Below, one piece after another: positions 42,064 through 49,235 of a stretch of 51,051 nt of DNA. Source of the DNA: an uncultured Oscillibacter sp. (GTDB taxonomy: Bacteria; Bacillota; Clostridia; Oscillospirales; Oscillospiraceae); assembly GCA_910576845.1 (NCBI GenBank), contig CAJTJA010000006.1, positions 25,467-76,517 of the forward strand, given 5' to 3'. Position 1 is the stretch's first letter; every line of letters starts with the position of its first letter. The notes beneath the pieces were generated by a model. It saw nothing but the letters and a program-made list of their open reading frames with translations, ran no database searches and was not told the origin of the DNA. The translations under genes and the position numbers were made by a program.

Positions 42064-42860
42064 TGGGCTCGCCTATGGACAGACAGAAGCTGAATTGGAT
42101 TACCTGGGCTGTTTTGGCCTCGGCAATTGTAATTGTGGCACTGATGCTGGGAAACAGTCTGCATCGGACTGCTCATATTACCCTGCCTTCCTCCAACCCG
42201 CCCAGGGACCCTTCTGCCGAAACCGGCAATTCCGCCTCCAGCACATTAACAATTATTGAAATCACGCCAAAAACGGTCCAGACCGCCATTGCCAGCCTCT
42301 CCAGACCGGAGAACTACGGCCGGAACGTGACCATCGAATACTTTTGGAATGGCGGCAGCGGGACACAGGAGCTTTATACCATTGTTCGGGAGCCCTGGAC
42401 TCGGATCGACCGGGGGTTAAGCAGCGGTCAGACACGGATCAGCATCACCAACGGTGAGAAAACCTATATCTGGTATGGATATGACGATGGGGCCGCCGTC
42501 TATTCTGCTCCCGCAGGAAATATCTCTGCTGATGCCGAGCAATCCATTCCAACCTATGAGGATATTTTGGACCTGCCGGCAGAAGATATTCTTCTGGCAG
42601 ATTATCGAGCGCTCAATGCCCTGAACTGCATTTATGTAGAAACCGCCAGAGACGAGACAGGTTACTCTCTGCGGTACTGGATCAGCGTGGACAGCGGTCT
42701 TCTCGTACAGGCGGAAAAGCTTTTGGAAGAAAGCGTCGTGTACCGAATGAGCGCACCCTATTTGGACCAGACGGAATATGACGCGTCCAGATTTACTCTT
42801 CCGGATGGCACAGTGCTTCTGGATGACATATCCGCAGAACCTATGGAACCAATAAGCTGA
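42063..42860 (+). CDS. Membrane-anchored hypothetical protein, LolA-like C-terminus
   Basis: 265 residues; a start at either the ATG at 42063 or an ATG at 42075 is possible. One N-terminal membrane anchor (about 13-31) is followed by a Pro/Ser-rich linker and an extracellular beta-rich domain (from about 65). The pattern of repeated strands, KTYIWYGYDDG and later YWISVDSGLLVQAEKLLE, resembles LolA/MucB-like lipoprotein-sorting folds; this is inference from sequence style only. It ends the trpS-tagO-wecB unit and precedes a strong terminator. Confidence 0.75.
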   Translation: MGSPMDRQKLNWITWAVLASAIVIVALMLGNSLHRTAHITLPSSNPPRDPSAETGNSASSTLTIIEITPKTVQTAIASLSRPENYGRNVTIEYFWNGGSGTQELYTIVREPWTRIDRGLSSGQTRISITNGEKTYIWYGYDDGAAVYSAPAGNISADAEQSIPTYEDILDLPAEDILLADYRALNALNCIYVETARDETGYSLRYWISVDSGLLVQAEKLLEESVVYRMSAPYLDQTEYDASRFTLPDGTVLLDDISAEPMEPIS

Positions 42861-42878
42861 CAGCTTTAACGCACTCAC

Positions 42879-42906
42879 AAAAAGGACGGGATTCCCCGTC
42901 CTTTTT
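42879..42906 (+). terminator. Strong terminator after the trpS-wecB unit
   Basis: Perfect 12-bp stem AAAAAGGACGGG / CCCGTCCTTTTT with a 4-nt loop and trailing T's. Symmetrical A and T tracts allow action in both directions. Confidence 0.9.
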
Positions 42907-42935
42907 CTCTCATATCGTCAACGCAGTTCAAAGGT

Positions 42936-42985
42936 TGCAAAGAAATATTTCCTTCTTTGCAGCCGGCGGACATTTGGTCCGCCGG
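42936..42985. repeat. Two adjacent perfect stem-loops in a 250-bp intergenic gap
   Basis: TGCAAAGAA/TTCTTTGCA (42936-42961, 8-nt loop) and CCGGCGGAC/GTCCGCCGG (42963-42985, 5-nt loop), one nucleotide apart. The rest of the gap up to 43110 shows no convincing gene. The layout resembles an interspersed repeat unit; I cannot test copy number here. Confidence 0.75.
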
Positions 42986-43110
42986 GGCGGGGAGCACCCA
43001 TGCGTTTCCTGTGAAGGCAAGCACAGAAAGCCACTTCAGATGCGCTTTACGGCGTTGCAGAACAGCGCCGCACAGAAAAGAATCCTTTGGGGTCCTTTCA
43101 ACTGTGCTGA

Positions 43111-43638
43111 CTATAATATCAACAGCAGTCCCAAGGCCACCAGCAGCTCCTCATCTGCATCTTCCCGGAACAGGAAAAACAGAAGAATCAGCAGCAGCAG
43201 ATCCCCTGTGTCCACATGGTTCAAATGAAGCTGGTCCAGAAAATGGCGCAGAAGTCCTGTGAGACCGTCAGAAGGCCGCCCCCCAGAAGGCGGAGTATTT
43301 TGGCGTCCTCCGCTGTTTGAAGACGGTCCGCCGGGCGGAGGGGTTCCGGAATGCGGTCCGCCGTAGGACGGCCCCTCAGAGGAATGGCTGTCAGGGCGGC
43401 CTGGGTCTCCTGAAGTCGAGCCTTCTGGAGGAGAGCTATCAGGATGACCTGAGCCTCCTAAAGTCGAGCCTTCCGAAAAAGGGCTGCCGGGGCGGCCTGG
43501 AGCTCCTGAAGCCGAACCTTCTGAAGGAGAGCTGCCGGGGCCTGGTCTTCCGGAGGCCGCTCCTCCGGAATGCGGCCCGGCTTCCTCCGGAATGCGGGTA
43601 TAGCTCCCATTATCATTGCGAATATAGCGGTTATACAT
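43111..43638 (-). CDS. Low-complexity Pro/Gly/Ser repeat protein
   Basis: 175 residues. Residues 1-20 are MYNRYIRNDNGSYTRIPEE, then about 100 residues of Pro/Gly/Ser/Glu tandem repeats of 16 residues (SEGSTSGDPGRPDS-like), then a conserved-looking C-terminus: LLRHFLDQLHLNHVDTGDLLLLILLFFLF, with Asp/Glu and another hydrophobic stretch. Hydrophobic ends and a disordered middle suggest a membrane- or surface-associated protein. It lies 3 bp after the 138-residue gene, in a set of three small unknown proteins. Function unknown. Confidence 0.65.
   Translation of the reverse strand: MYNRYIRNDNGSYTRIPEEAGPHSGGAASGRPGPGSSPSEGSASGAPGRPGSPFSEGSTLGGSGHPDSSPPEGSTSGDPGRPDSHSSEGPSYGGPHSGTPPPGGPSSNSGGRQNTPPSGGRPSDGLTGLLRHFLDQLHLNHVDTGDLLLLILLFFLFREDADEELLVALGLLLIL
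43361..43552. repeat. 48-bp tandem repeat inside the 175-codon gene
   Basis: At least three clear 48-bp units (starting near 43409, 43457, 43505) plus a degenerate one upstream; each encodes 16 residues. Units differ by base substitutions. Such arrays commonly vary in copy number by slippage. Confidence 0.75.
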
Positions 43639-43641
43639 GCC

Positions 43642-44058
43642 TCAGCCCTCCCATCCCGAAAGGAATTTCTTCCCCAGGTGGAACAACCTTGCCAACTGAA
43701 GCGCCCTCTCCACTTTTTCCTGCCTCTCTGCCCGCAGATAGGGCCGCAGAGCATACAGCAGATTGCGGGCATTGGAATCCCTCTGCCCGCCCAGTTCCTG
43801 AATCAGGGGGAGCAGACGGGAAAGAAATTTTGGATCCAGTCCCCCGGCCAACGAGGACAGCAGATCCATTCCGCCTCCCCCAATCGGAGGAGGCATTCCC
43901 GTGGAAGAAGGCTGAGGAGAAGGAGGACCAGGCGGCGGAGGCGAGACGGGCTGCGCCCCTGATGCCCCGCCGCCTAAAGACTGGGCCAACTGCATAATCT
44001 GGGACATAGCCTCAGGGTTGGACAGTATGCTGTTGAGCTTTTCATCAAATTCCGCCAT
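43642..44058 (-). CDS. Hypothetical protein with conserved ends and Pro-rich centre
   Basis: 138 residues from the ATG at 44058 (MAEFDEKLNSILSNPEAMSQ). The N-terminal 30 residues are helical, a Pro/Gly-rich linker (about 35-65) follows, and the C-terminus has LLPLIQELGGQRDSNARNLL and LRPYLRAERQEKVERALQLA. I know similarly organised small proteins from many Clostridia, without assigned function. It lies between the other two small proteins. Confidence 0.75.
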   Translation of the reverse strand: MAEFDEKLNSILSNPEAMSQIMQLAQSLGGGASGAQPVSPPPPGPPSPQPSSTGMPPPIGGGGMDLLSSLAGGLDPKFLSRLLPLIQELGGQRDSNARNLLYALRPYLRAERQEKVERALQLARLFHLGKKFLSGWEG

Positions 44059-44079
44059 ACGGACCAACCCCTCTCTGCA

Positions 44080-44337
44080 CTATTTCTGAACGGCCTTGTT
44101 GATGCGATCCACCAGCTCCGCACCCTCAGGACTTTGCATGATCTGATTGACCATCTGTACCATGGCCGCAGTGTCGCCCTTGGCGGCAGACCGGACCGCC
44201 CGCTGCAGGCCCGCCCCCTGATCGCCCTGGGTCAGCATCTGCATCAGCATCTGCCCATCCCGGGACTGCATTAACGATTTCAGCATAGCGGGATTCTTTC
44301 TAAGCTGTTCGGCCATTTGAGCCGATTTTTCATCCAT
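44080..44337 (-). CDS. Hypothetical 85-residue helical protein
   Basis: 85 residues, all helical by composition: QMAEQLRKNPAMLKSLMQS, GQMLMQMLTQ, and MVQMVNQIMQSPEGAELVDRI. Met- and Gln-rich, no membrane helix. Start after AAGGGGG. The first of three small unknown genes; it shares the 'SNPEAMSQIM'-like style (QSPEGAELV) with the next protein, so the two may be distantly related. Confidence 0.75.
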   Translation of the reverse strand: MDEKSAQMAEQLRKNPAMLKSLMQSRDGQMLMQMLTQGDQGAGLQRAVRSAAKGDTAAMVQMVNQIMQSPEGAELVDRINKAVQK

Positions 44338-44421
44338 ATCATGCGCCCCCTTGTGAATATCAGACCTCTGAAACCAACCGTTCCAATGCGGCCTTCATGG
44401 CAGTATATGAGGGCAGGGAGC

Positions 44422-44451
44422 AAAAAGTGCCTGTGCTTTCCGCACAGGCAC
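44422..44451 (-). terminator. Terminator after nth
   Basis: Perfect 10-bp stem GTGCCTGTGC / GCACAGGCAC with a 5-nt loop; minus-strand tail TTTTT. It lies 7 bp past the nth stop. Confidence 0.9.
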
Positions 44452-44458
44452 CAGTTTT

Positions 44459-45097
44459 CTATTTCGCAGCTTTCGCCATATCACATTCCTTTGCCAGGGG
44501 ACATCCTTCGCACTTGGGTCCCCGGGCTGTGCAGGTATCGCGGCCAAAAAGAACCATACGGTGGCAAAAACTATTGGATTCTCTAGGAGGAAGAACTTCC
44601 CTTAACTGGCGTTCTACCTGGAGCGGATCTTTTGAACCGTCGGTCAGTCCCAGGCGTCCGGTAATACGGATGCAGTGAGTATCGCAGACATAGGCAGGCT
44701 GGCCGTATATATCCCCCAGAATTAAATTGGCGGTCTTCCGCCCAACACCGGGGAGGCTGGTCAGTTCCTCCATAGTACCAGGCACCTTGCCATCGAAATC
44801 AGCCAGCAGACGCCGGGCGCAGAGAACGATGTCCTTCGCTTTCCCATTGTAGAAGCCACAGGAGTGTATGTATTTCCCCACTTCCCCAATGTCCGCCTCC
44901 GCAAAACTCTCCAAAGTGGGAAACCGGGCATAAAGAGCAGGCGTCACCTGATTTACCCGCGCATCGGTACACTGAGCGGACAGGCGCACCGCAAAAAGAA
45001 GTTCATAATCTTTTTGATATTGCAGGGAACAAAGGCCATCGGGATACAGGATCTTTAATTCCTCAATAATTCGCTTAACGGCGGCTTTGGATTTCAT
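44459..45097 (-). CDS. nth: Endonuclease III
   Basis: 212 residues. Base-excision repair DNA glycosylase/AP lyase for oxidised pyrimidines. Helix-hairpin-helix LPGVGRKTANLI with catalytic K121, catalytic D139 (VCDTHC), and the 4Fe-4S loop C189-x6-C196-x2-C199-x5-C205. Starts 45 bp after recN, after GGGGGAAC. Confidence 0.96.
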   Translation of the reverse strand: MKSKAAVKRIIEELKILYPDGLCSLQYQKDYELLFAVRLSAQCTDARVNQVTPALYARFPTLESFAEADIGEVGKYIHSCGFYNGKAKDIVLCARRLLADFDGKVPGTMEELTSLPGVGRKTANLILGDIYGQPAYVCDTHCIRITGRLGLTDGSKDPLQVERQLREVLPPRESNSFCHRMVLFGRDTCTARGPKCEGCPLAKECDMAKAAK

Positions 45098-45142
45098 AAC
45101 AGTTCCCCCGTTTTACTTTTATAAAGTGCTTTATAGTATATC

Positions 45143-46825
45143 TCACAACGTCTTACGGTATGCCTCCGCCGCGTCCAGCAACTCACCGGCACTGGCCAAA
45201 AGCGCATTTGTTACCTTAGACCCGCCGGTAATTCGAGCCAGCTCTGCCCTTCGCCGTTCCTGATCCAGCAGCACCACGCGGGTAAATGTCCTCCCATTTT
45301 CCTCTCCCTTTTCCACAGAGAAATGGGTATCAGCCATAGCCGCCAACTGAGGCAGATGAGTAACGCAGAGAACCTGTTTCCGGCGGCTGACCTGGGCCAG
45401 CTTTTCCGCTACCTTTTGAGCTGCTCTCCCGGAAACGCCGGTGTCCACCTCGTCAAAGACCAGCGTTCCAATCGCCTCCTGCTCCGCCAGCACATTTTTC
45501 AGCGCCAGCATAATCCGGGCAAGCTCGCCGCCAGAGGCAATTTTGGCAATGGGTTTTAAATCCTCTCCCGCATTGGCCGACATCAGAAACCGCACCGTGT
45601 CACAGCCATCGGGAGACGGCTCTTTCTCTGAAAAATCAATAGAAAAACGTACCCGGCTCATATCCAAATCCCGCAATTCCTGCTGAATACGGTCCTCCAG
45701 CTCCGTTGCCGCCCGGCGTCTGGCTGCCGTCAGCGCCTGCCCTGCCGTCTGAACAGCCTTCTCTGCCCTGTCCAGCTTCTTCCCCAGCAGAAGCAGTGTG
45801 TCATCCGCTGTCTCAATGGCATCCAATTCTGCCCGGCGCTGCTCCAGATATGCCAGCATATCCTCCACCGTAGCCCCGTACTTTTTCTTCATCCGATAGA
45901 GCTGGTCTGCCCGGCGCTCCGCCTCGTCCAGTTCCTCTGGTGAAAAATCAAATACGCTCCGCATATCCCGGATGGTCTCGGCAAGATCATAGGCCTCACT
46001 CCGCAAAGCGCCAAGACGTTCAAACACTCCGTTCAATTCTTCACTCAGACTTCGAATGCCGGAAAGTGCCTCTTCTGCGTTTTGGAGCTGATTTACCGCT
46101 CCCGCATTCTCGTCATCCCCGGAGAGGCAATAATCCGCACCAGAAAGCGCAGTGAGGTATTTCTCCCCATTGCGCAGAAGATTCCGCCGCTGTTCCAGTT
46201 CTTCTTCCTCTCCGGGGCGAAGTTCTGCCCGCTCCAATTCATGAATCTGGAAACGAAGACTGTCCACCCGGCGTGCTTTTTCCGCCTCATCCATTTGCAG
46301 GGCCCTGATCTGGTCCCGCAGCCCCGACAAAACAGCATAGTCTTTTTTATAAGCGGTCAAAGGCCCTTCCGTCCGGCCAAAACGGTCCAGATACACACCA
46401 TGCTGCTCCTCATCCAAAAGCTGAGCACCGTCATGCTGGCCATGGATATTCAAAAGCTCTCCGCCAATCTGGCGGAGCTGAGCCACAGTAACTGGACGCC
46501 CATTGACGCGGCAGGTATTTTTTCCATCGCCGGAAATTTCCCTTTGAAGAAGCAGACATCCATCCTCATCCGGAGCCAGCCCATTCTCCGCAAGTCCGGG
46601 CAGGTCCGGCAGAACTGCCGAAAACTCAGCGCTGACAAAGGCCTTGGCTGTCCCGGTACGAATCAAGTCCCGGGAGGTGCGCCCCCCCAGCACGGCGCCC
46701 ATGGCGTCGATCACAATGGATTTACCTGCTCCGGTCTCGCCGGTCAGGGCATTGAAGCCCGGGCGGAATCGAATGTCCGCCTCCTCAATTACCGCAATAT
46801 TTTCAATATGCAAAAGCTCCAGCAC
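45143..46825 (-). CDS. recN: DNA repair protein RecN
   Basis: 560 residues, SMC-like. N-terminal Walker A GETGAGKSIVIDAMGAVLGGR, long coiled-coil centre (about 150-360) with the family's Glu/Arg-rich helices, and a C-terminal ABC region with IASGGELARIMLALK signature and LVFDEVDTGVSG Walker B. It acts at double-strand breaks. Starts with GTG after a purine-rich GGGGGGCG stretch. A 53-codon gene precedes it by 25 bp. Confidence 0.96.
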   Translation of the reverse strand: MLELLHIENIAVIEEADIRFRPGFNALTGETGAGKSIVIDAMGAVLGGRTSRDLIRTGTAKAFVSAEFSAVLPDLPGLAENGLAPDEDGCLLLQREISGDGKNTCRVNGRPVTVAQLRQIGGELLNIHGQHDGAQLLDEEQHGVYLDRFGRTEGPLTAYKKDYAVLSGLRDQIRALQMDEAEKARRVDSLRFQIHELERAELRPGEEEELEQRRNLLRNGEKYLTALSGADYCLSGDDENAGAVNQLQNAEEALSGIRSLSEELNGVFERLGALRSEAYDLAETIRDMRSVFDFSPEELDEAERRADQLYRMKKKYGATVEDMLAYLEQRRAELDAIETADDTLLLLGKKLDRAEKAVQTAGQALTAARRRAATELEDRIQQELRDLDMSRVRFSIDFSEKEPSPDGCDTVRFLMSANAGEDLKPIAKIASGGELARIMLALKNVLAEQEAIGTLVFDEVDTGVSGRAAQKVAEKLAQVSRRKQVLCVTHLPQLAAMADTHFSVEKGEENGRTFTRVVLLDQERRRAELARITGGSKVTNALLASAGELLDAAEAYRKTL

Positions 46826-46850
46826 GGAGGCGCCCCCCTTCTTTTCTGAA

Positions 46851-47012
46851 TTAGCAATTGATAGCGGACAACAAATCCTTCAATAGAGATAAAACTTCTT
46901 CTCTGATATAACCGCCGCAGTTAAAAACAGTGGATTTTTTCAACGCAGCGTTGTCAAAAAGCATTGCAGGTTCTATATACGGTCTCCTACTTCTGACTTC
47001 ATAAAAACGCAT
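46851..47012 (-). CDS. Small 53-residue protein between argR and recN
   Basis: ATG at 47012 to TAA at 46851. The product starts MRFYEVRSRRPYIEPAM, continues FDNAALKKSTVFNCGGYI and ends in a helix REEVLSLLKDLLSAINC, with two Cys. Balanced composition and an uninterrupted frame in otherwise AT-rich DNA make it look coding. Ribosome-binding site is modest (GAAGAG, 6 bp). It sits exactly in the argR-recN gap with the same direction. No family recognised. Confidence 0.55.
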   Translation of the reverse strand: MRFYEVRSRRPYIEPAMLFDNAALKKSTVFNCGGYIREEVLSLLKDLLSAINC

Positions 47013-47049
47013 GCACACTCTTCACACCAGTTGATCACATGTCCGCCTG

Positions 47050-47077
47050 TTGAAAAGGAACTGCTTCTCCTTTTCAA
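47050..47077 (-). terminator. Hairpin after argR
   Basis: Perfect 10-bp stem TTGAAAAGGA / TCCTTTTCAA, 8-nt loop, 13 bp past the argR stop. The tail is not T-rich on the minus strand, so it may attenuate or protect rather than fully stop transcription. Confidence 0.5.
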
Positions 47078-47089
47078 GCGTGCCAATTG

Positions 47090-47539
47090 TCATAACATGT
47101 CCTTAATCTCCTGGCAAAGCAGTTCCGCAGACTCTGTGTTTCTCATAACCAGAAACGCGGTATCATCTCCTGCCAGGGAACCTACAATATCATTCATATC
47201 CATATTGTCCAGGGCGGAACAAGCCCCGTTGGCAAGGCCGGGCATGGTCTTTACCACCACAATATTCTGCGCATGGTCAATGCTGACAATACACTCCCGG
47301 AAGATTGTCCTCAGCTTTTCCTCCAAGTTCAGTTTCGTTCGGTTCCCTGAAACGGCATACTTATACACCCCCTGTCCCGCCGGCTCTTTAACAAGGTGCA
47401 TCTGTTTGATATCCCTGGAGATTGTCGCTTGGGTACACTGAATTCCACGGTTCTCAAGCCTTGTCAAAAGCTGCTCCTGCGTCTCAATGTTTTCCTGGGA
47501 AATAATCTCCAAAATCATAGCTTGTCGGTTGTTTTTCAT
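47090..47539 (-). CDS. argR: Arginine repressor ArgR/AhrC
   Basis: 149 residues. N-terminal winged helix (IISQENIETQEQLLTRLENRGIQCTQATISRDIKQMHL) with the SRDI motif, and the C-terminal hexamer/arginine-binding domain with GTIAGDDT-like VGSLAGDDTAFLVMR. It controls arginine genes. In B. subtilis and many Clostridia it sits beside recN. It overlaps nadK by 4 bp (ATGA). Confidence 0.95.
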   Translation of the reverse strand: MKNNRQAMILEIISQENIETQEQLLTRLENRGIQCTQATISRDIKQMHLVKEPAGQGVYKYAVSGNRTKLNLEEKLRTIFRECIVSIDHAQNIVVVKTMPGLANGACSALDNMDMNDIVGSLAGDDTAFLVMRNTESAELLCQEIKDML

Positions 47540-48414
47540 CCTTCTAATCCTCCCGGCAGCATTTTTTGGGCAAAAACTTCACAGAAGCTTCGCTCTGTCA
47601 GCCTTACGAGGCGGGTTACATAGCGGGAACGGCGAATCTGCACTTTATCATCGGCCTTCAGCGCAAACGCCCTGCTCTCATCTACAAAAAGATAGACCGG
47701 CTTCCGGCCGTTGCGCTCCAGCTCCACCGACAGCGTATGCTCCGGCGAAAGAACATAAGAAGAAAAGCGCATGTTGTGAATACAGATAGGGCACAGCACC
47801 ATTGTCTGCGCCACCGGCTCCACCACCGGCCCGCCGGCGGAAAGTGAATAGGCTGTGGAACCCGTCGGGGTCGCCACGATGACACCGTCTCCGGCAATAT
47901 CCGCCAAATGGTGCCCATCCGAGGAAATCTTCAAATGGATGACATGGGAAATAGGCCCTTCCCGGATCACAGCTTCATTCAGTCCCAAATTTGTATAAAT
48001 CTGACGGTTATCCCGAAAAACCGACACATCCAGCATCATTCTCTGTTCCGTTTCAAACTGCCAGTCCCTCAGCTTCCGCAGCAGTGCCAGCTCCCCTGCT
48101 TCCAGTTCCGCCACAAAGCCAAGTCCACCCATGTTGACGCCCAGCACAGGCATCTTATGCAGGGCCGCCAGCTTTGCAAGATGCAAAATCGTACCGTCCC
48201 CGCCGAAGGTAATCAGCATGTCTGCTCCCCGCAGCTCCTGCGGCAGAGGCTTTACATCATAATCGGCAAAAGCCCCCTCCTTTCGATCCCGGAAGGGAGA
48301 ACAGACCACTGTTTGAAAACCGATATCCCTCAGAATCTCTTCTGCCGCGCGGGTCGTCTTCATGCCCTGATCCCGATTGGGATTGGGACACAAAATAATC
48401 TTCTTGGGACTCAC
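47536..48414 (-). CDS. nadK: NAD kinase
   Basis: 292 residues. ATP- or polyphosphate-dependent NAD kinase with the GGDGT loop (FGGDGTILHLAKL), GVNMGGLGFVAE, and GDGVIVATPTGSTAYSLSAGGP. GTG start at 48414 overlaps the tlyA stop (GTGA). Conserved tlyA-nadK-argR-recN order. Confidence 0.96.
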   Translation of the reverse strand: MSPKKIILCPNPNRDQGMKTTRAAEEILRDIGFQTVVCSPFRDRKEGAFADYDVKPLPQELRGADMLITFGGDGTILHLAKLAALHKMPVLGVNMGGLGFVAELEAGELALLRKLRDWQFETEQRMMLDVSVFRDNRQIYTNLGLNEAVIREGPISHVIHLKISSDGHHLADIAGDGVIVATPTGSTAYSLSAGGPVVEPVAQTMVLCPICIHNMRFSSYVLSPEHTLSVELERNGRKPVYLFVDESRAFALKADDKVQIRRSRYVTRLVRLTERSFCEVFAQKMLPGGLEG

Positions 48415-49235
48415 GGCTTTGCCTCCTCTCCGTGTTCTTTCAGGATTCGATGGGATTCCTCCACCAGCGCCTTTAAATCAAAATCCAAGGCGGTTCCTCC
48501 GCCCTTTTGCATATAACCCAAATACTCGATATTCCCCTCCGGGCCCCGGATCGGAGAATATGTCAGGCCAAGTACAGACAGGCCCGCCTCTTTCGCATGA
48601 CCCAGGAAATGCTCCAACACCTCCCGGTGGACGGCAGGGTCTCGGACCACTCCCTTTTTTCCCACCTTCTCACGCCCCGCCTCAAATTGGGGCTTCACCA
48701 GAGAAACTACCCGTCCGTCTTCTCTCAGCAGCGCCGCCAGAGGCGGGAGAATCAGCTTTAAGGAAATAAAACTGACATCCACCGAGGCAAAGGACAATTC
48801 TTCCGGAATCTGCTCCCGGCTCAAATACCGGGCGTTCGTGCGCTCCAGGCAGACCACCCGGCTGTCATTCCGCAGCTTCCAGGCCAGCTGCCCCCGGCCC
48901 ACATCCACGGCATAGACCTTTGCCGCGCCATTTTGCAGCATGCAGTCTGTAAAGCCCCCGGTGGAGGCGCCAATATCGCCGCAGACCGCATCCTGAAGGC
49001 TGATGGAAAAGGACTTCATAGCCTTTTCCAGCTTCAGTCCACCACGGCTGACATAAGGCAGCCGGTCCCCCCGCACTTCAAGCCGGGCACTTTCCGGCAC
49101 AGCGGTTCCAGGCTTGTCCACCCGGCTGCCGTCCACATATACAATGCCGCTCATAATAACTGCCTGTGCCCGCTGACGGCTCTCTTCCAAGCCCCTTTCC
49201 ACCAGCAGGGAATCCAGTCTTATCTTACCGCTCAT
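48411..49235 (-). CDS. tlyA: TlyA family rRNA 2'-O-methyltransferase
   Basis: 274 residues from the ATG at 49235 (MSGKIRLDSLLVERGLEESR). N-terminal S4 RNA-binding domain (about 4-65), then an FtsJ-like SAM methyltransferase with DIGASTGGFTDCML, VDVGRGQLAWKLR and SFISLKLILPPL. TlyA methylates cytidines in 16S and 23S rRNA. Overlaps dxs by 11 bp; a longer start reading through dxs is not supported. Confidence 0.95.
   Translation of the reverse strand: MSGKIRLDSLLVERGLEESRQRAQAVIMSGIVYVDGSRVDKPGTAVPESARLEVRGDRLPYVSRGGLKLEKAMKSFSISLQDAVCGDIGASTGGFTDCMLQNGAAKVYAVDVGRGQLAWKLRNDSRVVCLERTNARYLSREQIPEELSFASVDVSFISLKLILPPLAALLREDGRVVSLVKPQFEAGREKVGKKGVVRDPAVHREVLEHFLGHAKEAGLSVLGLTYSPIRGPEGNIEYLGYMQKGGGTALDFDLKALVEESHRILKEHGEEAKP

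Noticed and set aside
43361..43552. CRISPR array
   Set aside because: The 48-bp units are contiguous, diverged and in frame within a coding sequence, with no spacers.
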